A stretch of DNA of 64,000 nucleotides from Chloroflexota bacterium (GTDB lineage Bacteria; Chloroflexota; Anaerolineae; Promineifilales; Promineifilaceae), in the NCBI GenBank assembly GCA_020628815.1, contig JAHDEN010000006.1, positions 1 through 64,000 of the forward strand. Direction: 5' to 3'. This document shows positions 35,663-45,470 of the stretch, one piece after another (position 1 is the stretch's first letter; every line of letters begins with the position of its first letter). The notes under the pieces were generated by a model. The model was not told the origin of the DNA. It made no database searches and saw nothing but the letters and a program-made list of their open reading frames with translations. The position numbers were made by a program, and so were the translations under genes.

Positions 35663-35973
35663 AAGAATTTATTGAAATCTGTAACATTTGCCGCACCTCT
35701 TACGACTGCTGCCGTAGGGAGGTGACTAAATTAGTTTAAATTCTGAATTTTAGAAAAGCAATCAGATTTGTGATTTGTAAGTCTCTCGCCCAAATTAACG
35801 TACTCGGTACCCTCTTACATTCATCAGGAAATTTTTAAAAAAACGCCAAATGAACCTATATTAGTTTTATAGATCGGTTTTGACCGGTTTGTAATGAATA
35901 AATAGAAAAAAATAGTGATCTGCTATGGTGATAATGGGTGACCTTAATATCGATCTCAAGTAAAATTAAATCT
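35663..35973. other. Divergent intergenic region, no gene seen
   Basis: About 310 bp between divergent genes, so it should hold two promoters. It contains an imperfect hairpin with CACCTC/GAGGTG ends (about 35693-35724) and a near-repeat of ATCGGTTTTGACCGGTTTG around 35873. I found no RNA gene or confident -35/-10 pair. Confidence 0.4.
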
Positions 35974-38046
35974 ATGTCTCTCGCACGCATGCTCGCACCC
36001 AAGTCCGCAGTTTTTATTGGCGGAGAAGACCTTGTCCCAATCATTGAGTCTACTCGTCAAAACCGATTCTCAGGTGAATTGTTTGTTGTTAATCAAGTTG
36101 ATAAAACATTAGCCGGGATAGATTGTTATTCAACAGTCGAACAACTTCCCTCATCACCAGATTTAGCTTATGTAGATGGAGCCGGAAATACGATTGTAGA
36201 ACTGGTGCAAGCCTTAGCTGATAATCGTTGTGGTGGCGTAATTGTGAGCGGGGGGTTTGAACCGGATCTTGGTGAAAAATGGCAAAGAATTCGAGAGGCG
36301 GCCGGAGATATGCCGGTATTGGGGCCAAATTCTATGGGTTTTGCAAACTTTGCTGACCAGTCCGTTTTTATCCAAGGGCACATTGCAGAGTTTCAGGGGA
36401 CACCGAACGGCGTAGCTGCAATCGGATACGGATCATCTATTTCATCAGACTTTTTTATGGCTGATCGCTCTTTGCCGTTGACCTATGCGTTTGGAATGGG
36501 GGACCAAGCGGTATTAAAACCGGCCGATATTCTTGATCATGTCATCGATGACGACCGTGTATCTGCCATCTTTTTATATCTAGAATCTGTTTACGATGTG
36601 CCAGCACTTAGCAAGGCCGCTTTAAAAGCGGTCCGAAAAGGGCTGCCGGTAGTCGTTGTCAGAGGTGGACGAACCATCTCAGGCGGTCGTGCGGCTCATA
36701 CTCCGATCGAATCCCTTCAAGGGGAAGACGGCGCAATTACCGCTTTGTTTAACCGCCTCGGGTTTATCCAGTGCTCTACAACTGAAGAAGCGATTGAGAC
36801 GTTGAAGATGCTGATCTTCACCGGCCGTCCACTCGGCAGACGGTTAACCGTAAGCGCCAGCTCTTCTAGCTTTGCGGTTATGGGCGCTGATAAAGCTGAG
36901 TCAGTTGGGTTAACAATCGAAGAGATTTCTGAAGAACTTTCAAATGAACTTCAGCCTTTGCTACCCAAGAATACAACTCCTAATAACCCGCTGGTTCTTT
37001 CTCCAGAAAAACAATTGAACACAGCTGATGCGCGTGAAATTTTCAAAACACTTTTCAAGAATAATGCTGAACTTGCGGTTCAAATCATGTGCTTTCCGGC
37101 CGACAAATCTGTTGATCCGGCTGCGTGGATTGAGCTGGCAACCGCGTTTGCCCAAGAAGCGGCCGAGCAGCAGCTCCCCTGTGCCTTTGTAAATACGCTC
37201 CCCGAAACGCTACCCAAAGCGGTGCGCGAGCAGATGATTGAAAACGGCATGGCTCCGTTGCAGGGGCTTGCACACGGCATGCAGGCGATTATCAACGCAT
37301 TTAAATTTATCGACCAAGAGATTCGTCTGGCTCAGTTGCCATCAGCGGCCATTAAAATGCCAGAACCGATTACGATTCAAAAATACCTGCAGCTAGACGA
37401 GGCTCAGGGCAAGCAGGCGCTCAATCGCATCGGGATATGGGTTCCACAAGCTGTGGTTATTCAAGATGGCAGCACCATGGAGCTGGATGATTTGCGGTAT
37501 CCGGTTGTTGTTAAAGCACTTTCACCAAAACTAACTCACAAAACAGAATTAGGGGCTATCAAGCTAAACATCGCCAACGAGACACAAGCGCGTCAAGCGA
37601 TTTTTGACATGAACGGATGGGTAGAGTCTATTCAACCCACCGGGTTTTTGATTGAAGAAATGGTGATCGACGGGATCGGGGAACTGCTTATTGGTGTGCG
37701 TCATATCCCGACGATTGGTCAAGTGCTAACGATTGCGGTGGGCGGGATGAGTGTTGAACTCATCCAAGATGTTGCCACCTTGCTGTTGCCCACATCTAGC
37801 TCAGAAATCGAATATGCCTTGCGCAGCTTAAAGCTGTTTCCAATTTTTGAAGGCTGGCGGGGCAGACCGGCCGCTGATCTTGACGCGGTTGTTGAATCAA
37901 TCGCAACTGTCGCTACATATGCGGTTGCTCAGCGTCAGCGCCTATTTGCACTTGAAATCAATCCGCTCATCGTCAGACCTGCACCACACCCGCCCGTCGC
38001 CGTTGATGTTGTCTTGCAGCTGGGCGAGCAGATTTCCCTTGGATAA
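35974..38046 (+). CDS. ADP-forming acyl-CoA synthetase (fused alpha-beta)
   Basis: A 690-residue protein with the domain order of NDP-forming acetate/acyl-CoA ligases: CoA-binding domain (about 1-130), succinyl-CoA-ligase-like domains (about 140-440) and a C-terminal ATP-grasp domain (about 470-690, with VVKALSPKLTHKTELGAI). The family makes acyl-CoA from acid, CoA and ATP, or runs in reverse to make ATP. Two deviations stand out: the usual ASHTGSLAG around the phospho-His reads AAHTPIESL, and the N-terminal GAS motif is replaced by FIGGED. The ATG at 35974 is preferred to 35938. Confidence 0.8.
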   Translation: MSLARMLAPKSAVFIGGEDLVPIIESTRQNRFSGELFVVNQVDKTLAGIDCYSTVEQLPSSPDLAYVDGAGNTIVELVQALADNRCGGVIVSGGFEPDLGEKWQRIREAAGDMPVLGPNSMGFANFADQSVFIQGHIAEFQGTPNGVAAIGYGSSISSDFFMADRSLPLTYAFGMGDQAVLKPADILDHVIDDDRVSAIFLYLESVYDVPALSKAALKAVRKGLPVVVVRGGRTISGGRAAHTPIESLQGEDGAITALFNRLGFIQCSTTEEAIETLKMLIFTGRPLGRRLTVSASSSSFAVMGADKAESVGLTIEEISEELSNELQPLLPKNTTPNNPLVLSPEKQLNTADAREIFKTLFKNNAELAVQIMCFPADKSVDPAAWIELATAFAQEAAEQQLPCAFVNTLPETLPKAVREQMIENGMAPLQGLAHGMQAIINAFKFIDQEIRLAQLPSAAIKMPEPITIQKYLQLDEAQGKQALNRIGIWVPQAVVIQDGSTMELDDLRYPVVVKALSPKLTHKTELGAIKLNIANETQARQAIFDMNGWVESIQPTGFLIEEMVIDGIGELLIGVRHIPTIGQVLTIAVGGMSVELIQDVATLLLPTSSSEIEYALRSLKLFPIFEGWRGRPAADLDAVVESIATVATYAVAQRQRLFALEINPLIVRPAPHPPVAVDVVLQLGEQISLG

Positions 38047-38113
38047 AAGCCTAGAATCAACTCTTATCCTATATGAAACCTATGCACCTTTTTAACATTG
38101 TTGTTAAAGTTGC

Positions 38114-39562
38114 ATGATGGAAAAAGCAAAGACAGATCCATCAACCTCCTCAAGAACTCAAAATCCAAACCAACTTTTATACAGCCTCATGATCCCCGGC
38201 ATTATCTTGCCCTTAGCTGGTTGGATGTTTTCGGTTTCAGTTCCGATTATCCGCTCTGAATTCCAAATCGAGGCCGACACCGCAGCATGGATTGTGACAG
38301 CTTTTTCATTGCCCTTTATGCTTATCATGCCGGTCTACGGCCGCTTAAGTGATGGGTTGGGAAAACGGCGCTTGCTTTTAATGGGGATAACCATCTATTC
38401 AATTGGAACATTTTTTGCTTTTCAATCAAACTCACTTCAATCTCTCATCATTGCGCGCATTGTTCAGGGGATAGGCATTGGGGGAACTTTACCACTTACT
38501 TTGGCGCTAATTACCGAAGTTTTTTCACCCGATGAACGTGGAAAAGCGATGGGGCTGTTCAGCACCGTTGGGCCGATAACGGGGGTTGTCGGTCCCATTC
38601 TGGCTGGGTATATCGTGGCCCGATGGGGGTGGCGCATGGCTTTTACGCCGCCACTTTTTGTGGGAATCCTGTCAATTGCGGCCGTTTATTTTTTGATACC
38701 GAGCAGTGGTAAAAAAATCGACTTTCAGTATCTTAAAAAGTTTGACTGGGGCGGCGTTGTGTTGCTGGCACTCTGTTTGACAGGGTTGTTGTTTTATCTC
38801 TCTAGTCGGCCGATAACCGGAGTAGATTCTCTGCAAGATTGGCGACTTTTGTTAGCCACCTTGGTCTTTGCCAGCCTGTTTGTTTGGTATGAGGGACGTC
38901 AGCTAAACCCGTTCATTCGTATAGGCATTTTGTCTAATCGTGCTCTTTCCTTTGGCTCAGCCTGTGCTTTGGTGCGCATGATTTTGCTCAGTGGTGGATT
39001 TGGCTTTCTCATGCCGCAATATCTTAATAGTGTGTATCAGCTAACGCCTGAACAAACAGGGTATTATCTTATGCTGAATCCGGCCGCGATGATTTTGTTT
39101 GTACGGCTTGGTGGGGGCTGGGCTGATCGAGTCGGCAGCCAGCGTATTACCATGACAGGCTTCTCGATCATCGGAATATCCCTATTCTGGATTACCCGTC
39201 TCCCTTTTGGCGATGTCGCTGACTTTCAACGCTGGACCATAGTCATCCCCATTATTTTGTTTGGGATAGGGGCCGGGCTTATGTTAGCCGCCTTGCATCG
39301 GGCCGCTCTAAACGATGTTTCTGAGGATGAGATGGGCTCAGCGTCTGGGATTTACAGCATGATCCGCTTTTTGGGTTCTGCGCTGGGGGCTGCAATTGGC
39401 GGGATTTTGTTGCAATATTTTGAAGGTCGTTACCCAGGAAATGCTAGTTTGGCATTCCAGTCTGTTTACACATGGTTTATCGCGTTTGCCGTCATCGGAT
39501 TTGGATTCTCGTCGCTGCTGCCGGGGGCTGCTAATTTGCCAGATGGGGGGCAAGCTGGATGA
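38114..39562 (+). CDS. MFS multidrug-type transporter
   Basis: A 482-residue integral membrane protein with about 12-14 helices. MFS motif A is clear in GRLSDGLGKRRLLLMG, and IVQGIGIGGTLPLTLALI followed by VGPITGVVGPILAGY matches the antiporter motif C of drug exporters (DHA1/DHA2). It would expel an unknown compound using the proton gradient. Its stop overlaps the start of the YvcK-like gene by 4 bp (ATGA), so the two are translationally coupled. Confidence 0.85.
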   Translation: MMEKAKTDPSTSSRTQNPNQLLYSLMIPGIILPLAGWMFSVSVPIIRSEFQIEADTAAWIVTAFSLPFMLIMPVYGRLSDGLGKRRLLLMGITIYSIGTFFAFQSNSLQSLIIARIVQGIGIGGTLPLTLALITEVFSPDERGKAMGLFSTVGPITGVVGPILAGYIVARWGWRMAFTPPLFVGILSIAAVYFLIPSSGKKIDFQYLKKFDWGGVVLLALCLTGLLFYLSSRPITGVDSLQDWRLLLATLVFASLFVWYEGRQLNPFIRIGILSNRALSFGSACALVRMILLSGGFGFLMPQYLNSVYQLTPEQTGYYLMLNPAAMILFVRLGGGWADRVGSQRITMTGFSIIGISLFWITRLPFGDVADFQRWTIVIPIILFGIGAGLMLAALHRAALNDVSEDEMGSASGIYSMIRFLGSALGAAIGGILLQYFEGRYPGNASLAFQSVYTWFIAFAVIGFGFSSLLPGAANLPDGGQAG

Positions 39563-40791
39563 AGAACTGGCTAGCCATAGGAATTGGAGTTAAAAGGTGG
39601 ATCTTGGCACTGGCTGCTGGCTCGATCCTGCTGGGAGTTGGCCTCGTTGGTTTGACCGCTTGGTTGGCGAATCGATTTTATTTAATCCCACTTTCTGCTT
39701 TCGAAACGCTCGCTTCTCGTTGGGCCATATGCGCCGCATTAATTTTGATCGGCGTTGTTGCCTGTACCTTGTCGGTCATTAATCTGATCAGGGTGTTTTT
39801 GTCCCCTTTTTCAGAGCTAGATAAAAGTTTCGCGGTTGAGCTACTTAATCACCGGAAAAAAGAAGTTGGCCCAAAAATTGTGGCGATTGGCGGCGGCACC
39901 GGCCTATCAAACTTGCTTCGAGGGCTGGTTCAATATACAAGTAATATCACAGCGATTGTGACTGTGGCGGATGATGGGGGAAGCAGCGGCCGGCTGCGGC
40001 GTGAGTTCGGCATGTTGCCCCCGGGTGATTTCCGTAACAATATCGCGGCTCTGTCACGAGATGAGACATTGATGACTCAACTTCTTCAATATCGCTTTGG
40101 TGGTGCTGGGGAAGGGCTAAGCGGTCACGCATTTGGCAATCTGCTGATCACCGCATTGGTGGGTTTAACAGGCAGTTTTGAGGATGCATTGCTGGCAACT
40201 AAACGTGTCTTGTCGATTCGGGGGCAAGTCCTCCCATCCACGCTGACGCCGGTTACACTAACGGCCGATGTTGAGGTTGATGGGAAGCTGAAAAAAGTGA
40301 TAGGGGAGTCTGCAATCAGCCATGAAAACGGGATAATCAGGAAAATCGAAATTGAACCACAGACTGTGCGTGCGTATCCGGCCGCAATTCAAGCGATATT
40401 AGCGGCCGATATAGTTGTGCTTGGCCCCGGAAGCCTATTTACCAGCATTATCCCCAATCTGCTTATAAAAGATATTTCTCGGGCGATTGAAAGCCGCCGA
40501 GGTAAGGTTGTCTATGTGTGCAACGTCTCCTCTCAAGCGGGCGAAACAGACAACTATTCTGTATCTGACCACGTTTCACGCTTAAGCGAATACATCGCGG
40601 CTGAAAAAATAGACCTTGTTGTCGCCAATAATCGGCTCGTCAGCTTGCCCCCGGCCAGCCAGAGTCAGCCTGTTCGGCTAGACCATGTTTCGAACATTAA
40701 AGTGCTAGAAGCTGACCTGATTGATGACGAGAAACCTTGGCGTCATGATTGTCATAAGTTGGCGGCCACAATTGTTTCTATTTTGCAGTGA
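39559..40791 (+). CDS. YvcK/CofD-like protein with N-terminal membrane helices
   Basis: A 410-residue protein of the CofD-like/YvcK (GlmR) family. The core shows GGGTGLSNLL (111-120), VADDGGSSGRLR (136-147) and PPGDFRNNI (154-162), which bind the nucleotide-sugar or lactyl-phosphate-like ligand. In Bacillus, YvcK binds UDP-GlcNAc and is needed for growth on gluconeogenic carbon and for wall synthesis. Two extra transmembrane helices (about 15-38 and 57-80) would fix it to the membrane. It is followed by gapA, a fitting neighbour for a carbon-flux regulator. Confidence 0.87.
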   Translation: MKNWLAIGIGVKRWILALAAGSILLGVGLVGLTAWLANRFYLIPLSAFETLASRWAICAALILIGVVACTLSVINLIRVFLSPFSELDKSFAVELLNHRKKEVGPKIVAIGGGTGLSNLLRGLVQYTSNITAIVTVADDGGSSGRLRREFGMLPPGDFRNNIAALSRDETLMTQLLQYRFGGAGEGLSGHAFGNLLITALVGLTGSFEDALLATKRVLSIRGQVLPSTLTPVTLTADVEVDGKLKKVIGESAISHENGIIRKIEIEPQTVRAYPAAIQAILAADIVVLGPGSLFTSIIPNLLIKDISRAIESRRGKVVYVCNVSSQAGETDNYSVSDHVSRLSEYIAAEKIDLVVANNRLVSLPPASQSQPVRLDHVSNIKVLEADLIDDEKPWRHDCHKLAATIVSILQ

Positions 40792-40810
40792 AATTGTAGC
40801 TTGAATCAGG

Positions 40811-40891
40811 TATACTATCACTCGTTAGGGAGTCCTTTTCCACCCATACAGCCCATGTTAAAAATAACATTTATTTTCGGAGGCATTTTAA
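40811..40891 (+). promoter_or_regulatory. Probable gapA leader with -10 TATACT
   Basis: A TATACT box at 40811-40816 lies about 75 bp before the gapA start, and CGGAGG immediately precedes the ATG. No good -35 hexamer was found at the right spacing, so the promoter is tentative. Confidence 0.35.
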
Positions 40892-41908
40892 ATGGCAATT
40901 AAAGTTGGCATTAACGGATTTGGCCGGATTGGCCGTCAGGTTTATAAAGTAATTTACGAACGTTATTCAGACGTTCTTGATGTAGAGGCTATCAATGACT
41001 TGGCCCCTGTAGCGACAAACGCGCACATGTTGAAGTACGATTCAACTTACGGCCGTTTCCCGGGTGAGATCGAAGTCAAAGACGACAATCTTTACATTGA
41101 TGGGAATCTGATGAAGAGCTACGCAGAGCGCAACCCGGCAAGTTTGCCATGGGGCGAGCTTGGTGTTGATATCGTTCTGGAATGTACCGGAATCTTCCGT
41201 TCACGTGAAAAAGCTGCAGCTCACTTAGAAGCTGGCGCTAAAAAAGTAATTATCTCTGCACCAGGTAGCGGCGCTGTTGATGGAACATTTTGCATGGGCG
41301 TGAACCACGAAGAGTACGATTCTGCAAGCCAGCACGTGATCTCTAACGCGAGCTGTACCACAAACTGTTTGGCCCCTGTCGCAAAAGTTCTCAACGATTC
41401 ATTTGGAATTGATAGCGGAATCATGTCTACGATCCATGCTGTGACCAACGGTCAAGCGATCTTGGACGTAGCTGGTAAAGATTTGCGTCGGGCTCGTACC
41501 GCATTCGCAAACATCATTCCAACCACCACAGGTGCAGCCAAAGCGATTTCTTTGGTTATCCCAGACCTTGAAGGCAAGTTGGATGGTATGGCGTACCGCG
41601 TTCCTGTTGTGACCGGTTCTGTCGTGGACTTGGTTGTTAAGCTGAACAAAGATGTGTCGGCCGAAGAAGTGAATGCAGCTCTAAAAGCTGGATCTGATTC
41701 AGACGGCTGGTTAGGCACAGTACTCGATTACAGCGACGAACCATTGGTTTCTTCTGACTACATCGGCGCACCAGCATCATCAACCGTTGATGCCCTGTCT
41801 ACCAACAAAATTGGTGATATGGTTAAGGTTGTAACCTGGTATGACAATGAGTGGGGATATTCAAACCGCTTAGCAGACTTGGCAACCTACGTTGCTAGCA
41901 AATTATAA
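40892..41908 (+). CDS. gapA: Glyceraldehyde-3-phosphate dehydrogenase
   Basis: A 338-residue type I GAPDH, full length, catalysing the NAD(P)-dependent oxidative phosphorylation step of glycolysis. Visible motifs are [11 protein letters not shown] (nucleotide binding), the catalytic [12 protein letters not shown] with its Cys, the GRGAAQN-like [10 protein letters not shown] segment and [12 protein letters not shown] strong GGAGG site and a terminator at 41929-41965 frame it. Fewer CGGCCG motifs occur here than in neighbouring genes, as might be expected in a highly expressed conserved gene. Confidence 0.97.
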   Translation: MAIKVGINGFGRIGRQVYKVIYERYSDVLDVEAINDLAPVATNAHMLKYDSTYGRFPGEIEVKDDNLYIDGNLMKSYAERNPASLPWGELGVDIVLECTGIFRSREKAAAHLEAGAKKVIISAPGSGAVDGTFCMGVNHEEYDSASQHVISNASCTTNCLAPVAKVLNDSFGIDSGIMSTIHAVTNGQAILDVAGKDLRRARTAFANIIPTTTGAAKAISLVIPDLEGKLDGMAYRVPVVTGSVVDLVVKLNKDVSAEEVNAALKAGSDSDGWLGTVLDYSDEPLVSSDYIGAPASSTVDALSTNKIGDMVKVVTWYDNEWGYSNRLADLATYVASKL

Positions 41909-41928
41909 TTCTGCTGAAAAATAAAACT

Positions 41929-41965
41929 AAAGGCCCTGTGAGTTTGACTCATGGGGCCTTTTTTG
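41929..41965 (+). terminator. Rho-independent terminator of gapA
   Basis: AAAGGCCC-TGTGAG pairs with CTCATG-GGGCCTTT around a TTTGA loop, followed by T residues. It overlaps the upstream candidate start of the next gene, which excludes that start. Confidence 0.85.
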
Positions 41966-41968
41966 ATT

Positions 41969-42274
41969 ATGGAACTAAAAGATCTTGAAGCTAAAATGCA
42001 TCAGTTTGTTGCCAGCAAGGGCTGGTACGATGCCGATTCAAAAAAAGAGCAGTCGCCTAAAAATTTGGCAATTTCTTTGGTTTTAGAGGCGAGCGAAGTA
42101 CTAGAGCATTTTCAGTGGGTAGACACGGTTAAAGACAAACAGGCATTGGCAGGGGAACTTGCTGATGTCGGGTTGTATTTGCTCCAATTGGCCAGTGTGA
42201 CCGGCATTGATCTTGAGCAGGCGATTCTGGAAAAGCTTGAAGTTAATCGGGATCGGAACTGGCCGGATCCTTGA
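41969..42274 (+). CDS. MazG-like nucleotide pyrophosphohydrolase
   Basis: A 101-residue all-alpha NTP pyrophosphatase of the MazG/RS21-C6 (dCTPase-like) group. The metal-binding motif is visible as LVLEASEVLEHFQW (ExxE) and, further on, ELADVGLYLLQLA (ExxD). It is expected to hydrolyse non-canonical or excess dNTPs. The ATG at 41969 follows directly after the gapA terminator without a clear ribosome site. Its 3' end overlaps the small opposing gene by 32 bp. Confidence 0.88.
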   Translation: MELKDLEAKMHQFVASKGWYDADSKKEQSPKNLAISLVLEASEVLEHFQWVDTVKDKQALAGELADVGLYLLQLASVTGIDLEQAILEKLEVNRDRNWPDP

Positions 42275-42467
42275 TGGCTACACCCGCTTCGTCTAGAAGC
42301 AAGGTTTGCTCTTCTGTGGTCAATTTTGACTCTTTTAAATCAAACCTAAACGGTGCGGTACGCTCTTCTTTCCAATAATTAAGCTCTCCCCAAACTTCGG
42401 CCGGTGTTCGGCCGTGGAATCTTAATTTTGCGTCGTGCCATCTGGCCCAAAGTACAAGTGGTTTCAT
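42243..42467 (-). CDS. Small hypothetical protein downstream of the ABC exporter
   Basis: A 74-residue protein with no recognisable family. It starts 9 bp after the ABC transporter gene on the same strand, which argues for coexpression, and contains a basic-aromatic N-terminus (LWARWHDAKLRFHGR) and an acidic C-terminus. It may be genuine, but the lack of a clear ribosome site and the overlap with the MazG gene leave doubt. Confidence 0.45.
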   Translation of the reverse strand: MKPLVLWARWHDAKLRFHGRTPAEVWGELNYWKEERTAPFRFDLKESKLTTEEQTLLLDEAGVAIKDPASSDPD

Positions 42468-42476
42468 CTGATTGGT

Positions 42477-44237
42477 TTATCCGTATTGCTCAAATATGCG
42501 TCTATACGTAGGTTCCTTCAACATTAGCTCTTCATGCTTGCCGGCCGACGTTAATTTCCCATTGCGCAAAACTAAAACAAGGTCGGCCCAGCGAATTTGT
42601 GATAGCCGATGGGTAATTAAAAAAGTTGTTTGGCGTGATGCTGCCAAGCTGATCGCCTGCTGAATTCGGTCTTCGGTTGCACTATCAACCGCACTCGTCG
42701 AGTCATCTAAAATAAGAATGTGCGGGCTGGCCAAGAACGCCCGTGCCAGAGCCAACCTTTGGCGCTGCCCGCCAGAAAGCGTAACCCCTCGTTCCCCAAT
42801 GACGGTATCGTACCCTTCGGGGAAAGTTAGGATAAAGTCGTGGGCCTGAGCCGCTTTTGATGCTTCCAGCACTTCTTCTTCTGTTGCATCATGATTTCCA
42901 AATGATATGTTTTCACGAATCGAACGGGAAAATAAAAAGATGTCCTGTTCAATAATCGAAATCTGGCTTCTTAATGAGTCTAGCTTCCAATCTGCAACAT
43001 TAACCCCATCAACGTATACGCTCCCATTTTCAGGGTCATACGTGCGATTGATTAGTCTGGCTAGGGTACTTTTGCCTGAGCCCGTTTGCCCCACGATGGC
43101 AACCGTTTGCCCGGGCTGAACTTCAAACGTCACATTTTCAAGAACCGGCTTGCCCGGGATATAAGCAAAGTCAACGTTTTCAAATTTGACACCGCCCTTA
43201 ATGTTCGCTTCGTGCCCAGACGCATTTTCATCTAGCTTGGTTTCCGTATTAATCAACTCTAGCACCCGTTTTGCGCCTGCGTAGCCACGCGCAAGGGCCG
43301 AGTAGGCGAAGATAGAAATAAATACCGGAAATCCAAAGAGGGAGAGCAATCCCATGTATGCGATGATGTCACCAATTGAAATGGCGCCGTTTTGAAACAG
43401 GATGAGTGCGTGGGTAAGCCCGGCCGCGTTTGTGACTCCCCAAATTAGCAGGGGCAAAAATCGAGCTTCTACTTGCCCTTGGTGAACAACCGCATCACGG
43501 TAGTGGGTTGCGTTTGTATTGAACAGGTCCACCTCTTGCTGTTCAGTCGCGGTTGCTTTCACGATTTCAATTCCGTCTAAGGCTTCTGCCAAACGGCCGT
43601 TCATTTTGCCAAATGCAGACCTAGCTGTGGTCGCTATCGGTTGCAGTGTTCGCATGTAACGGACCAGCACTAAAGCGTAGGCGATAACAAACAACAGCGG
43701 GGCGAGAATGAGTGAGTTGTGATACCTAGGAGCAAAGATCACCGGCATGAGCATGAAAAAGCTCGATCCGGAAATAAGATTGACTCCAGGGCTGAACATC
43801 AAGCCCATTTCGCGCACATCGTTCGTCGCCCGTGCCATGGTGTCTCCAACCGGCTGTTTGCCGTGAAACGTCATGCTTTTTCCCAGTAGGCTTATGTATA
43901 AATCTTCGCGTGAATCCCGCTCAACCCGTTGCCCCAATAGCTCGCTGCAAAAATTCCGGCCGAACTGCAAAAACGCGCGTGTCGTCTGGCTTGCGATAAT
44001 CATGAGCGACGCAAACAAAATCCGATTTAGGTTGGGAGGATCAGCCAAGGCTGCATCAAATGCAATGCCTGTAAATAATGGCAAAAAAGCGGCCCCAACG
44101 GCGTTACCGGCCGCACCGAGAATCATAATGATAAACGGTACAAAGTTTCGGCCGACCTGATTTAATATCCATTTGCTTGCGGATGAATGATTGGTTTTTC
44201 GATCGATGTCTACGACAAATTCAGCTTGTGCACTCAT
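42477..44237 (-). CDS. ABC transporter, fused permease/ATPase (MsbA/MdlB type)
   Basis: A 586-residue half-transporter. About six transmembrane helices in residues 25-330 are followed by an ATPase domain with Walker A (GQTGSGKST), the signature LSGGQRQRLALARAF, Walker B ILILDDSTSAVD and the switch His in LITHRLSQ. It would work as a homodimer or with a missing partner to export a lipid, peptide or drug. It is separated by about 160 bp and a terminator from the polysaccharide genes upstream, so a direct link to them is uncertain. Confidence 0.92.
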   Translation of the reverse strand: MSAQAEFVVDIDRKTNHSSASKWILNQVGRNFVPFIIMILGAAGNAVGAAFLPLFTGIAFDAALADPPNLNRILFASLMIIASQTTRAFLQFGRNFCSELLGQRVERDSREDLYISLLGKSMTFHGKQPVGDTMARATNDVREMGLMFSPGVNLISGSSFFMLMPVIFAPRYHNSLILAPLLFVIAYALVLVRYMRTLQPIATTARSAFGKMNGRLAEALDGIEIVKATATEQQEVDLFNTNATHYRDAVVHQGQVEARFLPLLIWGVTNAAGLTHALILFQNGAISIGDIIAYMGLLSLFGFPVFISIFAYSALARGYAGAKRVLELINTETKLDENASGHEANIKGGVKFENVDFAYIPGKPVLENVTFEVQPGQTVAIVGQTGSGKSTLARLINRTYDPENGSVYVDGVNVADWKLDSLRSQISIIEQDIFLFSRSIRENISFGNHDATEEEVLEASKAAQAHDFILTFPEGYDTVIGERGVTLSGGQRQRLALARAFLASPHILILDDSTSAVDSATEDRIQQAISLAASRQTTFLITHRLSQIRWADLVLVLRNGKLTSAGKHEELMLKEPTYRRIFEQYG

Positions 44238-44323
44238 ATAAACTTAAGTATCCGATCCTAATAAACGAAGGGCAAGGATCATTGAGAAAAACAGACTCGA
44301 AACTAATAGAAGGGCAACAAAAA

Positions 44324-44371
44324 AGCCGGGTCATAGCAAGACGAAAGATCTAATCTTGCTTTGACCCGGCT
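44324..44371 (-). terminator. Terminator of the polysaccharide gene block
   Basis: AGCCGGGTCA plus TAGCAAGA pairs with TCTTGCT plus TTGACCCGGCT (about 17 bp of stem with a bulge). The minus-strand side ends in TTTTTTGTTG. Strong. Confidence 0.88.
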
Positions 44372-44396
44372 CATGGGTGTATTTCCTGTCAGGTAA

Positions 44397-45470
44397 CTAC
44401 AAAATGTTGAGTTTTGAGTTGTCGCCCAAGGTAAATTTGTGAGTTTTCGGTTTGCTTGGGGACTTTTTGATTTCCACTTTAAAGCCGATCAAGCTATCTT
44501 GAATCCGGCCGTCGATGCCTTTAATCTCACATTTGCCCAGTACCATCGAATGTTCGATCTCCGCATCTTCGATAACTGCATCGTGGTAAATGCTTGTGTA
44601 CGGCCCCACATAACTATTTTCGATTCGGGTATTTTCACCGATGATGGCCGGTCCGCGCACAATACTGTTGATAATTTGCGCCCCTTTTTCAACCGTAACC
44701 CGATGGTCAACCGTGCTGTTTTCATCGACGAACCCTTCGATCTTGTGCACGATCTCATCCAGCACTAGGTCATTGGCCTCGATCATGTCATCTTTTTTAC
44801 CCGTGTCGATCCACCAACCGGTATGTACATAAGGGTGTACAACTTTGCCGTTGGTTACCAACCATTGAATCGCGTCTGTAATTTCAAGTTCACCACGGGC
44901 CGATGGTTTGATCGCATGCGTGGCGTCGTGAATCGTTTTGTCAAACATATAAATGCCAACTAGGGCCAGATCGCTGGGTGGAACTTTAGGCTTTTCAACG
45001 AGTCGTTCAATGTTCCCATCTTCACCGATTACGGCCACACCAAATTGGACCGGATTAGGCACTTTGGTTAGCACGATTTGGCTATTCCAGTCGCTGTGAG
45101 CAAACTGTTCAATAAGTGGGCTAATGCCACCCTGCAACACATTGTCACCTAAAAACATGACGAACTTGTCGTCACCCAGAAAGTCTTGAGACACTTTAAC
45201 CGCATGAGCTAATCCCAGCGGGGCATCTTGGATGATATACGTGACCTTGACGCCAAATTTTGACCCATCACCTACAGCCTGCTTAATCTGCTCCCCTCTG
45301 CTCCCCACGTTAATCACGATGCCAATTTCATCGATTTTGGCATCTCTGATTGTTTCGATAACACGAAAGAGCACAGGTTTGTTTGCAACTGGAATGAGCT
45401 GTTTAGCGCTCGTAAAGGTTAAGGGTTGCAAACGTGTCCCTTTCCCACCACTAAGAATTAATCCTTTCAT
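44397..45470 (-). CDS. Glucose-1-phosphate thymidylyltransferase, long form
   Basis: A 357-residue nucleotidyltransferase with a left-handed beta-helix tail. The N-terminal catalytic motif LSGGKGTRLQPLT, the GDNVLQGG metal-binding site and VEKPKVPPSDLALVGIYMF are all present. The extra 100 C-terminal residues with hexapeptide-like repeats (ENTRIENSYVGPYTSI) mark the long RmlA-like form. It makes dTDP-glucose or a related nucleotide sugar for the surface polysaccharide. It is the last gene of a minus-strand block with CpsD-like, Wzz-like and GT4 genes. Confidence 0.9.
   Translation of the reverse strand: MKGLILSGGKGTRLQPLTFTSAKQLIPVANKPVLFRVIETIRDAKIDEIGIVINVGSRGEQIKQAVGDGSKFGVKVTYIIQDAPLGLAHAVKVSQDFLGDDKFVMFLGDNVLQGGISPLIEQFAHSDWNSQIVLTKVPNPVQFGVAVIGEDGNIERLVEKPKVPPSDLALVGIYMFDKTIHDATHAIKPSARGELEITDAIQWLVTNGKVVHPYVHTGWWIDTGKKDDMIEANDLVLDEIVHKIEGFVDENSTVDHRVTVEKGAQIINSIVRGPAIIGENTRIENSYVGPYTSIYHDAVIEDAEIEHSMVLGKCEIKGIDGRIQDSLIGFKVEIKKSPSKPKTHKFTLGDNSKLNIL

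Noticed and set aside
35690-35725. Sequence resembling the conserved ACTGCTGCC...GTAGG region of 16S rRNA
   Set aside because: Only about 15 bases match loosely, with no flanking rRNA sequence. Coincidence in a hairpin.
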